DNA of 64,000 nt from Macrolepiota albuminosa (taxonomy: Eukaryota > Basidiomycota > Agaricomycetes > Agaricales > Agaricaceae), in contig JAMWFC010000059.1 of assembly GCA_027475525.1 (NCBI GenBank), positions 496,001 to 560,000 on the forward strand, written 5' to 3'. The notes under the pieces were generated by a model that did no database searches, had not been told where the DNA came from, and was given only the letters and a program-made list of their open reading frames with translations. Below are positions 36,678 through 47,100 of the stretch, in pieces. How positions within the stretch are numbered: the first letter of the stretch is position 1; each line of letters begins with the position of its first letter. A program made the position numbers and the translations under genes.

Positions 36678-36832
36678 ATATAGATTGATTTACTTATTTG
36701 TAATGGAGGTGGGGTAGTACAGCTCGACAAGATTTCCGACAATCAGTTTCGAGTAGCAAGGAATCCATCAAAGACTTCGTCCTCGCAGCGCCACCAAGAA
36801 GGATAGAGGAAATCTTCTATATACACAATGTC
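36678..36832. repeat. Repeat block shared with 15905-16050
   Basis: About 155 bp related to the eroded copy at 15.9 kb. On the minus strand it reads EDFLYPSWWRCEDEVFDGFL before a stop, so it may be a gene 3' end or part of an unknown element present at least twice in the window. Confidence 0.55.
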
Positions 36833-37118
36833 GATGACATGGGTACAACTTTTTGGACTGTGATATCACTTCCAGAGTCCTTTTCCTAGTGATGTCAGAG
36901 ATTTGATGCCGGATGACAGTTCTGTATCTTCACCTTTTGCACTGCGTTGTACTTCCTCATCAATTCCGGCATCATTACGATTTTCCACGGGAACGTCAAC
37001 GCGATCTCTTGACCTCTGCTATGACAACACGGTCATCAACGAGTAACAGTCTCAAAGAGAAGTCTTACAAGTCGTTTATCATTCTCTCGTAGAAATCTTT
37101 TGCTGAGGTCGACTCCTC

Positions 37119-37461
37119 TGTTAGAATCTAGACAGTCACACTTGTAATTCCCGGAGGACCTAGTAATATAACACGTAAGTTAATTCCTCAGATCGTGTCA
37201 ACGGACTTTATTGGTGAATACCTAGTAATATAACACGTAAGTTAATTCTAGGTATTCTGATCAGTATGCGTATTCGTATGTAGGTAGCGTAGAAAACGTA
37301 CCCTCAGATCGTGTCAACGGACTGAGGGTACTGGATGTATGTAGGTGGTTAATATATGTACGGTGTAACAAAGCAGTCGATGGCAAAGCGGTCAGTGGCC
37401 ACTTTGGCCCTGGCATCGTGACTGTGGTATTTTCTCTCGTCACAATATCACATCACCAACA
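37119..37461 (-). repeat. Copia-3 3' LTR
   Basis: Stem TACCCTCAG (37299-37307) / CTGAGGGTA (37322-37330), loop 14 nt, 30 nt downstream (element sense) of the TATA-like box at 37351-37360. A direct repeat with CACGTAAGTTAATTC occurs twice, flanking a half copy of the stem-loop near 37182. Confidence 0.95.
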
Positions 37462-37511
37462 CTCCTCCTTACCACGGACACGACTTGTGCCATTCTCCTC
37501 CTCGCGTGGAG

Positions 37512-40500
37512 TCAGGATATGCCAAGCATATTGCGTAGTCGTATGAACAGGGGTTTCGGTATAGCTTTTGTGAATATGTCGGCGACGTTGTCTCTGGTAT
37601 TGACGTACTTTATTACGATTTCGCCCATGAGTGCACGTTCTCGGATGAAGTGGTACTTTATGTCGAAGTGTTTCACACGGGTGTGAGCTGTGGCGTCCTC
37701 GGAGAGCGTGATCGCCGCCTTGTTGTCGCAGAAGAGGGTCGTAGGCATTTTGGTGAAGTCCCATCCGATCGCTTTCATCAGCATTCTCAGCCATATGCAC
37801 TCCTGAGTCGACTCGTACGCAGCCATGTATTCGGCTTCGCATGACGATGTGGCCACAGTCTTTTGCTTTCGTACTGACCAAGATATTGAGCCTGAGCCCA
37901 GAGACCATGCGTATCCGCTAGTGCTCCTTCTCGTGTCCACACAGCTTGCCCAGTCCGCGTCCGTGAAGCCTCGCAGGGCGATTGCGGGGCCGCCCAGGTG
38001 GAGTTTGAGATCCTTTGTCCCTTTCAAATAACGGAGAAGCCGGATGCCCGCATTCCAATGCGATGTGTCGTAGTTATCCAGGTATTGCGATAGCTGTTGG
38101 ACAGCAAAGGCAATGTCCGGTCTGGTGGCGATGGCGATGTATAACAGGCACCCCACCAACGACCTGTACGGGAGTTTCGTGATTTTGTGTTTCTCCTCCT
38201 GAGTTTGCGAGTCGGGCCTGGCACGCCGGAGTTTTAGGCCTGGCTCCATCGGTAGGGAGAGAGGGTGTGCGTTAGATTGGCCAAACTGCTGGATGACACG
38301 TTCTATGAACGCGGTCTGAGAGAGAGACACCGTGTGAGCGTTATCGTCCCAGGATACCGAGACCCCAACAATGTGTTTGGGTCTGCCGAGGTCCGAGATT
38401 GTCCAGGATCCGCGCATTTGAGCTTTGAACCTGTCGTTCTCGTCCTTTGTATCTGCTATTGACAGAAAATCATCAACGTGAACTGCAGCTATGACGGTAC
38501 CTGTGTCCGATCTCCTGTAATAGATGCAGGTCTCGCAAGGTAGTCGAGAGAACCCCCAAGCTACCATTCGCTCATTGAGGGTCTGGTTCCAGATCCTTCC
38601 GGCTTGCTTCATGCCGTACAGTCCCCGTAGTAGTTCGCATACGTGGTCTTCTTTCCCAGGTTCTACAAATCCTTCGGGCTGCTCCATATATTGTACTTCG
38701 TCGTCCGGTAATACGCCGTAGAGGAAGGCCGTTTTTACATCTATTTGCGTGGCGTCCCAGCCCTTTGTCGCTGCAATATGCAACAGTATACGCCATGACT
38801 CCATACGCGCAGTCGGGGAAGTGGTCTTGTTATAGTCCTTCCCATATATCTGCTCGTAACCTTTGAAGACAAGGCGCACCTTATACCTGACTGCCACTCC
38901 CCGTTCATCCCTCTTAATTTTAAAAATGGGTCTCCCTTTTTGTACTTTCTGCCCGTGGGGTACTTCTGATCGGGGAATAAGCCAATACACGCCCATGTCT
39001 TTTAGCGACTTCAGTTCTTCTTTGTATGCCGCTTCCCAACGTTTCGCATCCGGACCTAGTTGTGCTTCCTTCCACGACCTGGGCTCCTCCTCTGTGTCAA
39101 CTGGTAAGGGGTCGACGTCGCCCGATTGCGATATAGCCGCCAGTATACGATCGTGATCAATCTGGGATTCATCTCGTGTGTGTATGGGCGCTTGATCTGT
39201 GGGCGTCAGGATCGAAGTTCCTTGTGGCAGTTCGTGTACGTCATCCTCATCTGTGGGTTTGACTCGCCTTTCTTCCCTTTGTTCTCTCACGCGTCTACCG
39301 CTCTCTCGTGCCTCGTCCACTGCCATCTCTAGCCTCGTTGGTGCTCGACTTCTGTCGCCAGCTGCCTTCTCTGTCGGGTGTCGCGTGCGATTTGATCGTC
39401 GTGGGATCGGGATTTCGTCTTGCAGCATCTGTTCCATCGATTCGCCTTGTGGGTTCAGCTCCGGCGTTTCAATTTCGACGTCGAGGTAGCTGAGGTCGTC
39501 ATCGTCGTCCTGTGGAGAGGTAGTTGCGGACTCGTCGAGTTGTTGAAGGGTAGGAATCGGGGGCTCAGTTGGGACGTGGGCTTGGGCAGGTGCGGGTGTC
39601 GGTACGACCGTTGGGGATTCGTGGCGCTCGATGAATCTGACGTGGTACGTCTGGTATACCTTTTGGTTTTTCTTGTCCCAACATCTATAGGTCTTTGACC
39701 CCTGTCCGTACCCAATTAGCGTCGTCTCAATGGAGCGTGGCTGAACTTTGGGATTGTGCGTTGGGATCAGGACGAAGGCTCGACATCCGATTTCGCGCAT
39801 GTAGGAGTAGTCTGGGATGCGATTATACCACACTTCATACGGCGTTTTTCCATTGAGTGATTTTGTGGGAGTCTTTGCGTGGAGGTGAGCCGCTGTCATG
39901 TAAAATTCGTCCCAGAGGAATTCTGGACAATCGGCATCTATTCTCATGGATCTGGCCTTGCCCATTAGTGTCCTGTGCATGCGTTCTACTCTCCCAATGT
40001 GGGCTGACGTGTGCGGAGCACTGCGTTCATTGGACACGCCTCGCGACGCTAGCCAATTTTCCATCTCGATGCTGTTAAGTTCGCCGTCGAAGCCCGTCCT
40101 ATATATTCCAACTTTCAGTCCGGTCTCATTTTCTCGTGCCCTTTCCCACGTTTTCATTGCAGATAAGGCCTCTCCTTTATTCTTAAGCGGTATAGACCAC
40201 GACATATTGGTGAAATCGTCCACTATGTCTAGTATGTAGTGATTTCCCGACCTCGAACGCGTGTTCACCGGCCCAAACAGATCTAACCACACGATCCTCA
40301 ACTTCTCCGTCGCTCTATGCCCTTCCAGCTGAGTTTTCGGTACCGGTGTGTGTGTCTGTTTCCCCAAGATACAACTGTCACACTTTGGCGGAGGGCATAG
40401 AGGAGGTGAGGTCGCACCTTTGATCCTTTGGTCACGAGTGAGCTGTTGGATCGCCTGGTAGTTCGCGTGGCCTAGGCATCTGTGCCATGTTTCTGCACTG

Positions 40501-42107
40501 ACGGCCGTGTAGGATCGTTCGGCGTCATTTCCATGGAGGTCGACTGTGTAGAGTCCTTTGTTCTTTAGTAACGGACCCTTTGCTATGATGGAGTTGGTGT
40601 GGCGGTCGACAATGCGGACTTCCCTGTCATCAAAATGGGAGTAGGTCGGGTTGTCGATGGACATACGGCTGACGGAGATGAGACGAACAGCTGACTTGGG
40701 AACGTACAGTGCTCTTTCTAAGGCAAGTACATTGCCCTCAGTAGTTCGGAGTCTGATATTGCCAATGCCACATGCAGCGATGGATGAACCTCCAACGCCT
40801 TTTATGGCTTTGGGTGCGATTGATTGGAGAGTGGTGAAGTCGGCTTTATAGGGTGAGATGTGGACTGTGGCGCCGGAGTCGACAAAGAAGGGGTGGTCTA
40901 CTGAGGTTGCGAGGGCCGTATCGTCGCGATTATACTGATCCCAATTGAGGGAAGTCTTCAGTTCCTCCTCCTCCTCGACTACGGCCATCCAACCCTCCCA
41001 CTCTACATCATCAGCTGATGGAGCCGGTATGCTGTCTGTGGCCAGGCCCGCAAAGCCTGCCGTGGTTGAAGGAGCGTTCGTCGTTCCGCTGAGCGTCTGG
41101 AGCTTCTGTAGATCGCCCTCCTCTACCAAATAGACCTTTCCGGAAGGGCCCTTCAGCTGCGTATACTGCTTCGGGCCCGTGCCACCCGACTCCTTTGCTT
41201 TCTCCCCGGCGGCGGCCTTGGCAGCGTCCCGTGCAGCGTTGAAGCCGGCCTTCTGCATGGCACCTCCAGGGTGCGCACAAAATGGGGCTTCGTGTCCGGC
41301 GCAGGGTCGAGCGTGCGTGAGGCAAGTAGTGCAGCACTTTGAGCCGGCTGGGTGGTTGTGGCCAGGAAGGTGAGGCTTTTGGGATCGGAAACGGCCCCTG
41401 GAGGTAGCGGCAAGTGCAGCGTCGGTGGGCGTGTTGCCCGTGGTCTTTAAGGTGTTCAGGTTCTGCATAGTTTCGAGGAGCTTACGGATATTATCCGACG
41501 TGTACGGGTTGGTTTTAGATGCGTCAGCGAGGCCACGGGACACTTGTGCCTGTATGGGCTCATACTGGGAGCCGTTCAGGCTGTTCAGCAGCACCACACA
41601 TTTGAACAGGTCCTTGTCGAGGGCCTGGATGGCGAAGATGCGGTTCACAATGTCGCAAATACGTCTGGCCGTCTCGGGCAATGGTTCGCTGGGTGAGCAT
41701 TGTATCTTTAAAACCTCCTGAATCAGAGCTACCATCCTGACAGGTCCTTCGCCTTCCGCGCGGGCCTTTACGATGCCTAGGAGGCCTGCAGCGGTCTTTG
41801 CATCGTCGAGTCCCTCGTACTCCGACTCATCGAGTGCAGTGAGGACGACTGCGCGTGCGAGATCGTCGTTCGCGACCCAGTTTCGGTAGGCAATTGGCTC
41901 ATCTTTGGCGCTTGGTGGGGAGATAAGGGGGTCAAAAACATAGGGCTTGAGCCCAAGCAGGGAGAGGTGAATTTTCAGGGCCGTGATCCAGCGAGTAAGG
42001 CTGGTGGTGGACGAATTCCGGCTGAATTTCTCCTGCTTCCATTCAGCGCCATGGATGGATATGGCCTGTATGGAAGGGGTGGTGACGTCATCTGATTTGG
42101 GGGGCAT
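37512..42107 (-). CDS. Copia-3 Gag-Pol polyprotein
   Basis: 1531 aa from the ATG at 42107 (MPPKSDDVTTPS). Gag is followed by a Cys/His segment (CCTTCLTHARPCAGHEAPFC), protease VDSGATVHIS near 40880, integrase LGHANYQAIQQ and CDSCILGKQ, core residues in VWLDLFG, RTGFDGELNS and GRVERMHRTL, RT with QIDVKTAFLYG and VHVDDFLSIAD (near 38475), and RNase H GFTDADWASC. No stop or missing catalytic residue was seen, so it could be autonomous. Confidence 0.95.
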   Translation of the reverse strand: MPPKSDDVTTPSIQAISIHGAEWKQEKFSRNSSTTSLTRWITALKIHLSLLGLKPYVFDPLISPPSAKDEPIAYRNWVANDDLARAVVLTALDESEYEGLDDAKTAAGLLGIVKARAEGEGPVRMVALIQEVLKIQCSPSEPLPETARRICDIVNRIFAIQALDKDLFKCVVLLNSLNGSQYEPIQAQVSRGLADASKTNPYTSDNIRKLLETMQNLNTLKTTGNTPTDAALAATSRGRFRSQKPHLPGHNHPAGSKCCTTCLTHARPCAGHEAPFCAHPGGAMQKAGFNAARDAAKAAAGEKAKESGGTGPKQYTQLKGPSGKVYLVEEGDLQKLQTLSGTTNAPSTTAGFAGLATDSIPAPSADDVEWEGWMAVVEEEEELKTSLNWDQYNRDDTALATSVDHPFFVDSGATVHISPYKADFTTLQSIAPKAIKGVGGSSIAACGIGNIRLRTTEGNVLALERALYVPKSAVRLISVSRMSIDNPTYSHFDDREVRIVDRHTNSIIAKGPLLKNKGLYTVDLHGNDAERSYTAVSAETWHRCLGHANYQAIQQLTRDQRIKGATSPPLCPPPKCDSCILGKQTHTPVPKTQLEGHRATEKLRIVWLDLFGPVNTRSRSGNHYILDIVDDFTNMSWSIPLKNKGEALSAMKTWERARENETGLKVGIYRTGFDGELNSIEMENWLASRGVSNERSAPHTSAHIGRVERMHRTLMGKARSMRIDADCPEFLWDEFYMTAAHLHAKTPTKSLNGKTPYEVWYNRIPDYSYMREIGCRAFVLIPTHNPKVQPRSIETTLIGYGQGSKTYRCWDKKNQKVYQTYHVRFIERHESPTVVPTPAPAQAHVPTEPPIPTLQQLDESATTSPQDDDDDLSYLDVEIETPELNPQGESMEQMLQDEIPIPRRSNRTRHPTEKAAGDRSRAPTRLEMAVDEARESGRRVREQREERRVKPTDEDDVHELPQGTSILTPTDQAPIHTRDESQIDHDRILAAISQSGDVDPLPVDTEEEPRSWKEAQLGPDAKRWEAAYKEELKSLKDMGVYWLIPRSEVPHGQKVQKGRPIFKIKRDERGVAVRYKVRLVFKGYEQIYGKDYNKTTSPTARMESWRILLHIAATKGWDATQIDVKTAFLYGVLPDDEVQYMEQPEGFVEPGKEDHVCELLRGLYGMKQAGRIWNQTLNERMVAWGFSRLPCETCIYYRRSDTGTVIAAVHVDDFLSIADTKDENDRFKAQMRGSWTISDLGRPKHIVGVSVSWDDNAHTVSLSQTAFIERVIQQFGQSNAHPLSLPMEPGLKLRRARPDSQTQEEKHKITKLPYRSLVGCLLYIAIATRPDIAFAVQQLSQYLDNYDTSHWNAGIRLLRYLKGTKDLKLHLGGPAIALRGFTDADWASCVDTRRSTSGYAWSLGSGSISWSVRKQKTVATSSCEAEYMAAYESTQECIWLRMLMKAIGWDFTKMPTTLFCDNKAAITLSEDATAHTRVKHFDIKYHFIRERALMGEIVIKYVNTRDNVADIFTKAIPKPLFIRLRNMLGIS

Positions 42108-42352
42108 CGTAAGTCCAGGTGAAGGGGTGGGTAGGTATGTCGGTCACTGGGCAAGCTAGGAGGGAGGATAACAAGGGAGGCACTCTTCCAGATAAGGCAC
42201 TGGACAGAGATCTCGGCAAAGCAGACAAAGGCGGAGGGCAACTCCGTATAGGGGAACTCCGGTGCAATCGGTGATCGCGGTTCAAGTGGGATGGGTGATT
42301 GTAACGAGCAATTGATGATATTTCGTCTCTTGCTCAAGGTAGGCCCATAACC

Positions 42353-42695
42353 TGTTAGAATCTAGACAGTCACACTTGTAATTCCCGGAGGACCTAGTAA
42401 TATAACACGTAAGTTAATTCCTCAGATCGTGTCAACGGACTTTATTGGTGAATACCTAGTAATATAACACGTAAGTTAATTCTAGGTATTCTGATCAGTA
42501 TGCGTATTCGTATGTAGGTAGCGTAGAAAACGTACCCTCAGATCGTGTCAACGGACTGAGGGTACTGGATGTATGTAGGTGGTTAATATATGTACGGTGT
42601 AACAAAGCAGTCGATGGCAAAGCGGTCAGTGGCCACTTTGGCCCTGGCATCGTGACTGTGGTATTTTCTCTCGTCACAATATCACATCGCCAACA
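42353..42695 (-). repeat. Copia-3 5' LTR
   Basis: Partner of 37119-37461. Same length, TG...CA ends, same stem-loop and internal direct repeat. Confidence 0.95.
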
Positions 42696-42865
42696 TCCTC
42701 GCAAAGTGCTTGCAATGGCGAGGAGACATCGAAGGCAGAACATGGTGGATCCCGCGTTGGGGCGCTCAGATGAATCACGTATGCTTTTATGGTGCAGAGG
42801 CGCCTGAAGCGTCCGTGTAGGAGACGACGCGAGATCGGGATGGAGATGTCATACCAAATGGCCAC

Positions 42866-43747
42866 AAAGATGAGAGGAAGTTGTGAGATTGCCGCAGGTA
42901 ACGTGTCATGTGTGCCCGTTGTGGAAGTATCTGATGGATCGGAAATGAAGTCGGAAGAGTCGTGTGCAGAGAGTAAGAGTAGAAGTCGAATTAGAATAAA
43001 AGATGTGTGAATGCGTCGTAGTCGTGAAGTAACGTTCGTCGCAACGTGGCAAAGGTTCGAAGAGTAGGCGAAGACAAGACGAGAGGAATGAGAGCAACCC
43101 AGTAGGCAGAGAGAGAGAGAAAGAGCAGAAGTCTGAAGCTAGAGAGAGGAAGGCGACGAAGTCCACCAAGCAAGGCGAGTTGCCAATGAGCCAAAGCAGA
43201 AGCAGAGATGCCAAATCAATGATCAAAATCCGGAACAGAGCCAAGACAGAAAGGTGATAACACCGAGAAGCCGAGAGAATCTGAGCACGCTGCCAAAGAC
43301 AGCGAACACGCGGTGTCTGACGTCAGATCAGACGTCGACGAAGCCAGAAATGTGCCGAGCTAGACGAAACTCCGAGATCAAACCAGACGACAACGAGACA
43401 GTATAACAAGATGCGCGAAACAAGCAGAGCTCAAGACTAGGGAAATGTGGGGTACGAAAACCTATCTTTTCTCATGTTTTCCTCTACTTTTATACCTATT
43501 GTACAAGCTCCTGGGATCGACGATCTACTTCAGAATTCCCAAACATCGTCGATCTCTCCCCAAATTTAGTTTTCGACCGTCGGTCAGTCTTATAATCCAA
43601 ACTCTATTCTCACCCTTCTCCATTTGTCCTGCCTACTTCCTATTCTGGTCTTGTCTTTTTCCATGGCACATCCACGCCAGCGTTTTCTCGTGGTTCGGTC
43701 CCGTACTTGTAATACTCATAGAATAACCCAATATACTCATTGGACCC
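42866..43747. other. Interval between Copia-3 and Copia-4
   Basis: About 0.9 kb. A purine-rich GAGA-type stretch lies around 43105-43150. The minus strand is open for some distance above 42865 and may belong to the split gene. From 43440 to 43747 I see no gene. Confidence 0.45.
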
Positions 43748-44113
43748 TGTTGAAATCTATGATCCCTTCTTCTTAGTCTGACAAGTATAAGTAAGATCCT
43801 CAGTTCAATAGACAATTGACTAGATATAACTACCTGATGAGTATAAGTAAGATCTATCGGATAGTTATGTTAATACGTCGTAACGTCATAATAGAGCACT
43901 GGCTTACCCTCAGTTCAATAGACAATTAACTGAGGATTCATGCCTTGTGTGACTGGTATTTATATGATGGATACAATGGCGTAGACAATGGCTGATCCTA
44001 GTCAGGGTCAAAGGTAATTTGGACAGTGTAAAGGTGATAATGTGAAGAGTAGAGAGGTGGCAATGACGTCGATATGTTGGCGGTGCATTCAGGTATGACA
44101 CGGAATACCAACA
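43748..44113 (-). repeat. Copia-4 3' LTR
   Basis: 366 bp, TGTTGAAATC...ATACCAACA, next to the purine tract GGTGAGGAGGAG on the minus strand. Stem CCTCAGTT (43908-43915) / AACTGAGG (43928-43935) lies 32 nt from the TATTTATATGA box at 43957-43967. AGTATAAGTAAGATC is repeated twice. Confidence 0.9.
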
Positions 44114-44179
44114 CTCCTCCTCACCGGAAACTTTGGCGTACGTTGTCTCCTCCTTGCATGGATCATGGGTCAAGGTGTT

Positions 44180-47100
44180 CTATTGAAGGCCCAGCAGTGA
44201 ACGTAGTCGGGTGAAGAGGGGAGTGGCGAGGGCCTTTGTGAAGAGGTCCGCTACGTTGTATTTAGTGTTGACATAGCGTATGCAGATCTCACCGGCCTGT
44301 ACACGTTCGCGTAGAAAATGGTACTTGATGTTGACATGCTTCACACAGGCATGCAGGGTAGGGTCTTCCGAGAGGTTAATGGCGGCGTTGTTGTTGCATA
44401 GAATAGGGGTGGGTTCATTAGTCATGTCGTAGCCGATCCCTTTGAGTAGAGCGTGCAGCCAAATACATTCCTGAGTGCTCTCGAAGGTGGCCATATACTT
44501 GGCTTCGCAGGATGATGCTGCGATGGATTTCTGCTTGCGAGCTGCCCACAAAACCATGCCGGAGCCCAGGCTCCATGCATAGCCGCCAATGCTGCGTCGT
44601 GTGTTCAAGCAGTTGGCCCAGTCCGAATCTGTAAAGCCAGTTAGATTGATTGGCTCCCCTATTCCACCGAGGACAAGTTTGAGGTCCCGTGTACCTTTCA
44701 AGTAGCAGACAAGTTGGATGGCTGCCCTCCAGTAGACAGTGGCATAGGAATCAACGTACTGGATGAGCTGCTGCTGTCATGACCCCTCCCCTCCGGATCC
44801 ACCCCGGGACGCCCCCGGAACAACCCCTGGGACCCTCCCTCCGACCCCGCAGGACACGCCCCGCCATCACGACCACCGACACCGCCATCACACGCATCAA
44901 GGACCACCATCAGCCGCCGCCAGCCCCAATCAACGATCGGATCATGCGACTCATTCCCAGCTATCACGCATTATGCATCACAGCTCCCTCCACACCAATT
45001 GATTGCGCACCCCACACGCGCAATCCCGGTATACAGTCCCTGCCGCTACTCAATGACCCCTGGAGCCCATCTCAGACACCCCGGAACCCCAAGACCCAGT
45101 CCCGTAGTACTTATAGCATAGTTCCCTGTTGTATTCGCTAGTCTTGATATTACATACACTGTTACATTGCATTACTTGGATTGTTGCGTGCCCTCTATTT
45201 TGACTGGTACGCATTGACTGGCACGCTTGACTGGCACGCTTGACTGGCACGCTTGGATAATTGTGTGCTCTAAGACTGGTACGCACTTCGCGACTTTAAC
45301 TTACTAACTTGGTCTCGTCTTAGAACCTCCGGTTCACGACTCGACCCCCACCCAAACTCCTCAGTTACCCACCACCCAAAACCCCCGGACTAAGTCCCCT
45401 CTCCCGGGATTCCCCTGTCCACGTCTTGAACTCCGGAGTCCTAGCCCCGGAGTTCCAGACACCCGAGTATCCGTGGGTCAAGTCCGCATTGTAAGGGTGA
45501 TTGCTTTCCCGGAAAGCCCCCGACTCAGCGGAACCTGACAGCTGCACAGCGTAGGCTATATCAGGTCAGGTGGATATGGTGACGTAGAGGAGGCAGCCAA
45601 CGAGTGATTGGTAAGGGGTCTTTGCAAGGATATCTATTTTGTCCTGGGAGAGTGATGGCCTTTTGATCCTCCGGAGCTTGAGCCCAGGTTCCATAGGGAG
45701 GGATAGCGGTGCGGCGCTGGACTGACTGCACTGACAGATCATTTTGTTGATCAAAGCTGTTTGTGAGAGCTTTACCAGTCGTTTGTCACGGTCCCACTCA
45801 ATCGCAATGCCGATGACAAATTTGGGAAGGCCGAGGTCTGATATGGTCCAAGCAGACCGTAGTTGATCTTTGAATCGCTCGTTTTCCGCTCTGCTGCTCA
45901 CGATGGAGAGGAAATTGTCGACGTGCACTGCAGCTATCACAGTGCCTGTGTCGGTTCTTCGGTAGTATACGCATGATTTGCAAGACAGGCATGTGAACCC
46001 CCATGAGACCATGTTGTTGTTGAGGGTGTGATTCCAGATACGGCCTGCTTGTTTCATGCTGTAGAGTCCTCGTTGTAAGCGCCATACCCAATTCTCTTTA
46101 CCTGCCTCTTCAAACCCCTCTGGTTGCATCATGTATTGCACCTCATCCTCAGGGAGCAAGCCATAGAGAAATGCTGTCTTGATGTCAATTTGTGTTGCGT
46201 CCCAACCTTGCACCGCCGCTAAATGTAGCAGTACCTGCCATGACTCCATGTGCGCAGTTGGGGAGGTAGTTCTGGTGTAGTCTTGACCATAGACTTGTTC
46301 ATATCCCCTAAAAACCAGTCTGACTTTGAAGCAAGTTGCTTTGCCATTTTCGTCTTGCTTAATCTTGAATACTGGTCATCCTCTTCGGACTTTTTGGCCT
46401 GCAGGTACTTGATCCCAGAGAATGAGTTTGTAGACGCCCATTTCTCTGAGTGATTGAAGCTCTTCACGATATCCAGCTTCCCATTCTTTTGAGTACGGTG
46501 AGGATAGTGCCTCCTTCTATGTGCGGGGTTCATCCCCCAGGTCGATGGAGACTGGGTTGTCCAGAGATTCAGCAACAGCCAGCAAGTGTTCGATGTTGTC
46601 TAGCAAGGCTATGTTAGTGATGTCTGGTAGCTCTTTGTCGGTGTCGGTGTCGTCTCCTCCTGTCCCCGTGTCACCGGGTGGCTGTGGGTTCTGGCTGTTG
46701 TTCCATCGGTCAGCTCGGGCTGCACGTAGTTGATCACTGGCAGCCTTGGATTCTAGGATCGCTTGTTCAAGGCGGGTAACCAGGGGATTATCTGGGTTGG
46801 CACGGGCTGTGGGGATGTGGGTTCAGGTTGAACAATGTGGTAAGATGGGCTCGAGCACAATATCTGGTTCGGGATCTGGGGCCTGGGCAGGCAATGGTGG
46901 TGGGATGGGTATCTCATCATCATCATTGACATTTGTGATGAACGGTGTTTATGTAGATCCCTCCTTGATCTCTATGATCAATGTTGGCTCGGATGTGCTT
47001 GTGGGTGCTGTCGTTGTGGGTGTAGGTGGCTTGATCGGCATAGGAGTACGATCTGTGTGGTGACGCTCAATGAACTGCATGTGGTATGATTTGAGGATCC

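Larger units (their letters stand above)
37119..42695 (-). mobile_element. Copia-3 LTR retrotransposon, complete and apparently intact
   Basis: 343-bp LTRs at 37119-37461 and 42353-42695 differ by one base that I could find (CATCACCAACA against CATCGCCAACA). Target duplication TCCTC at 37114-37118 and 42696-42700. A primer site GGTTATGGGCC runs from 42352 downward on the minus strand. One long ORF. It belongs to a different Copia lineage from Copia-1 and -2 and is closest to Copia-4. Confidence 0.96.
36895..42865 (-). pseudogene. Unidentified intron-containing gene split by Copia-3
   Basis: Removing Copia-3 and one TCCTC copy joins the flanks in frame: CSAFDVSSPLQALCE from the right side continues ESTSAKDFYERMIND on the left. 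A 50-nt intron (GTAAGA donor at 37068, CATAG acceptor at 37019) leads to a last exon with RGQEIALTFPWKIVMMPEL and RKYNAVQKVKIQNCHPASN, ending at TGA 36897-36895. The frame stays open upstream past 42865 but no ATG start was fixed. No domain was recognised. An intact splice pattern and tail suggest the gene was functional until the recent Copia-3 insertion. Confidence 0.55.

Noticed and set aside
44775..45540. DNA transposon with TGTCA/TGACA inverted ends
   Set aside because: Only 5 bp of inverted repeat, a 5-bp duplication and a TATA-like box without ORF fit a solo LTR better.
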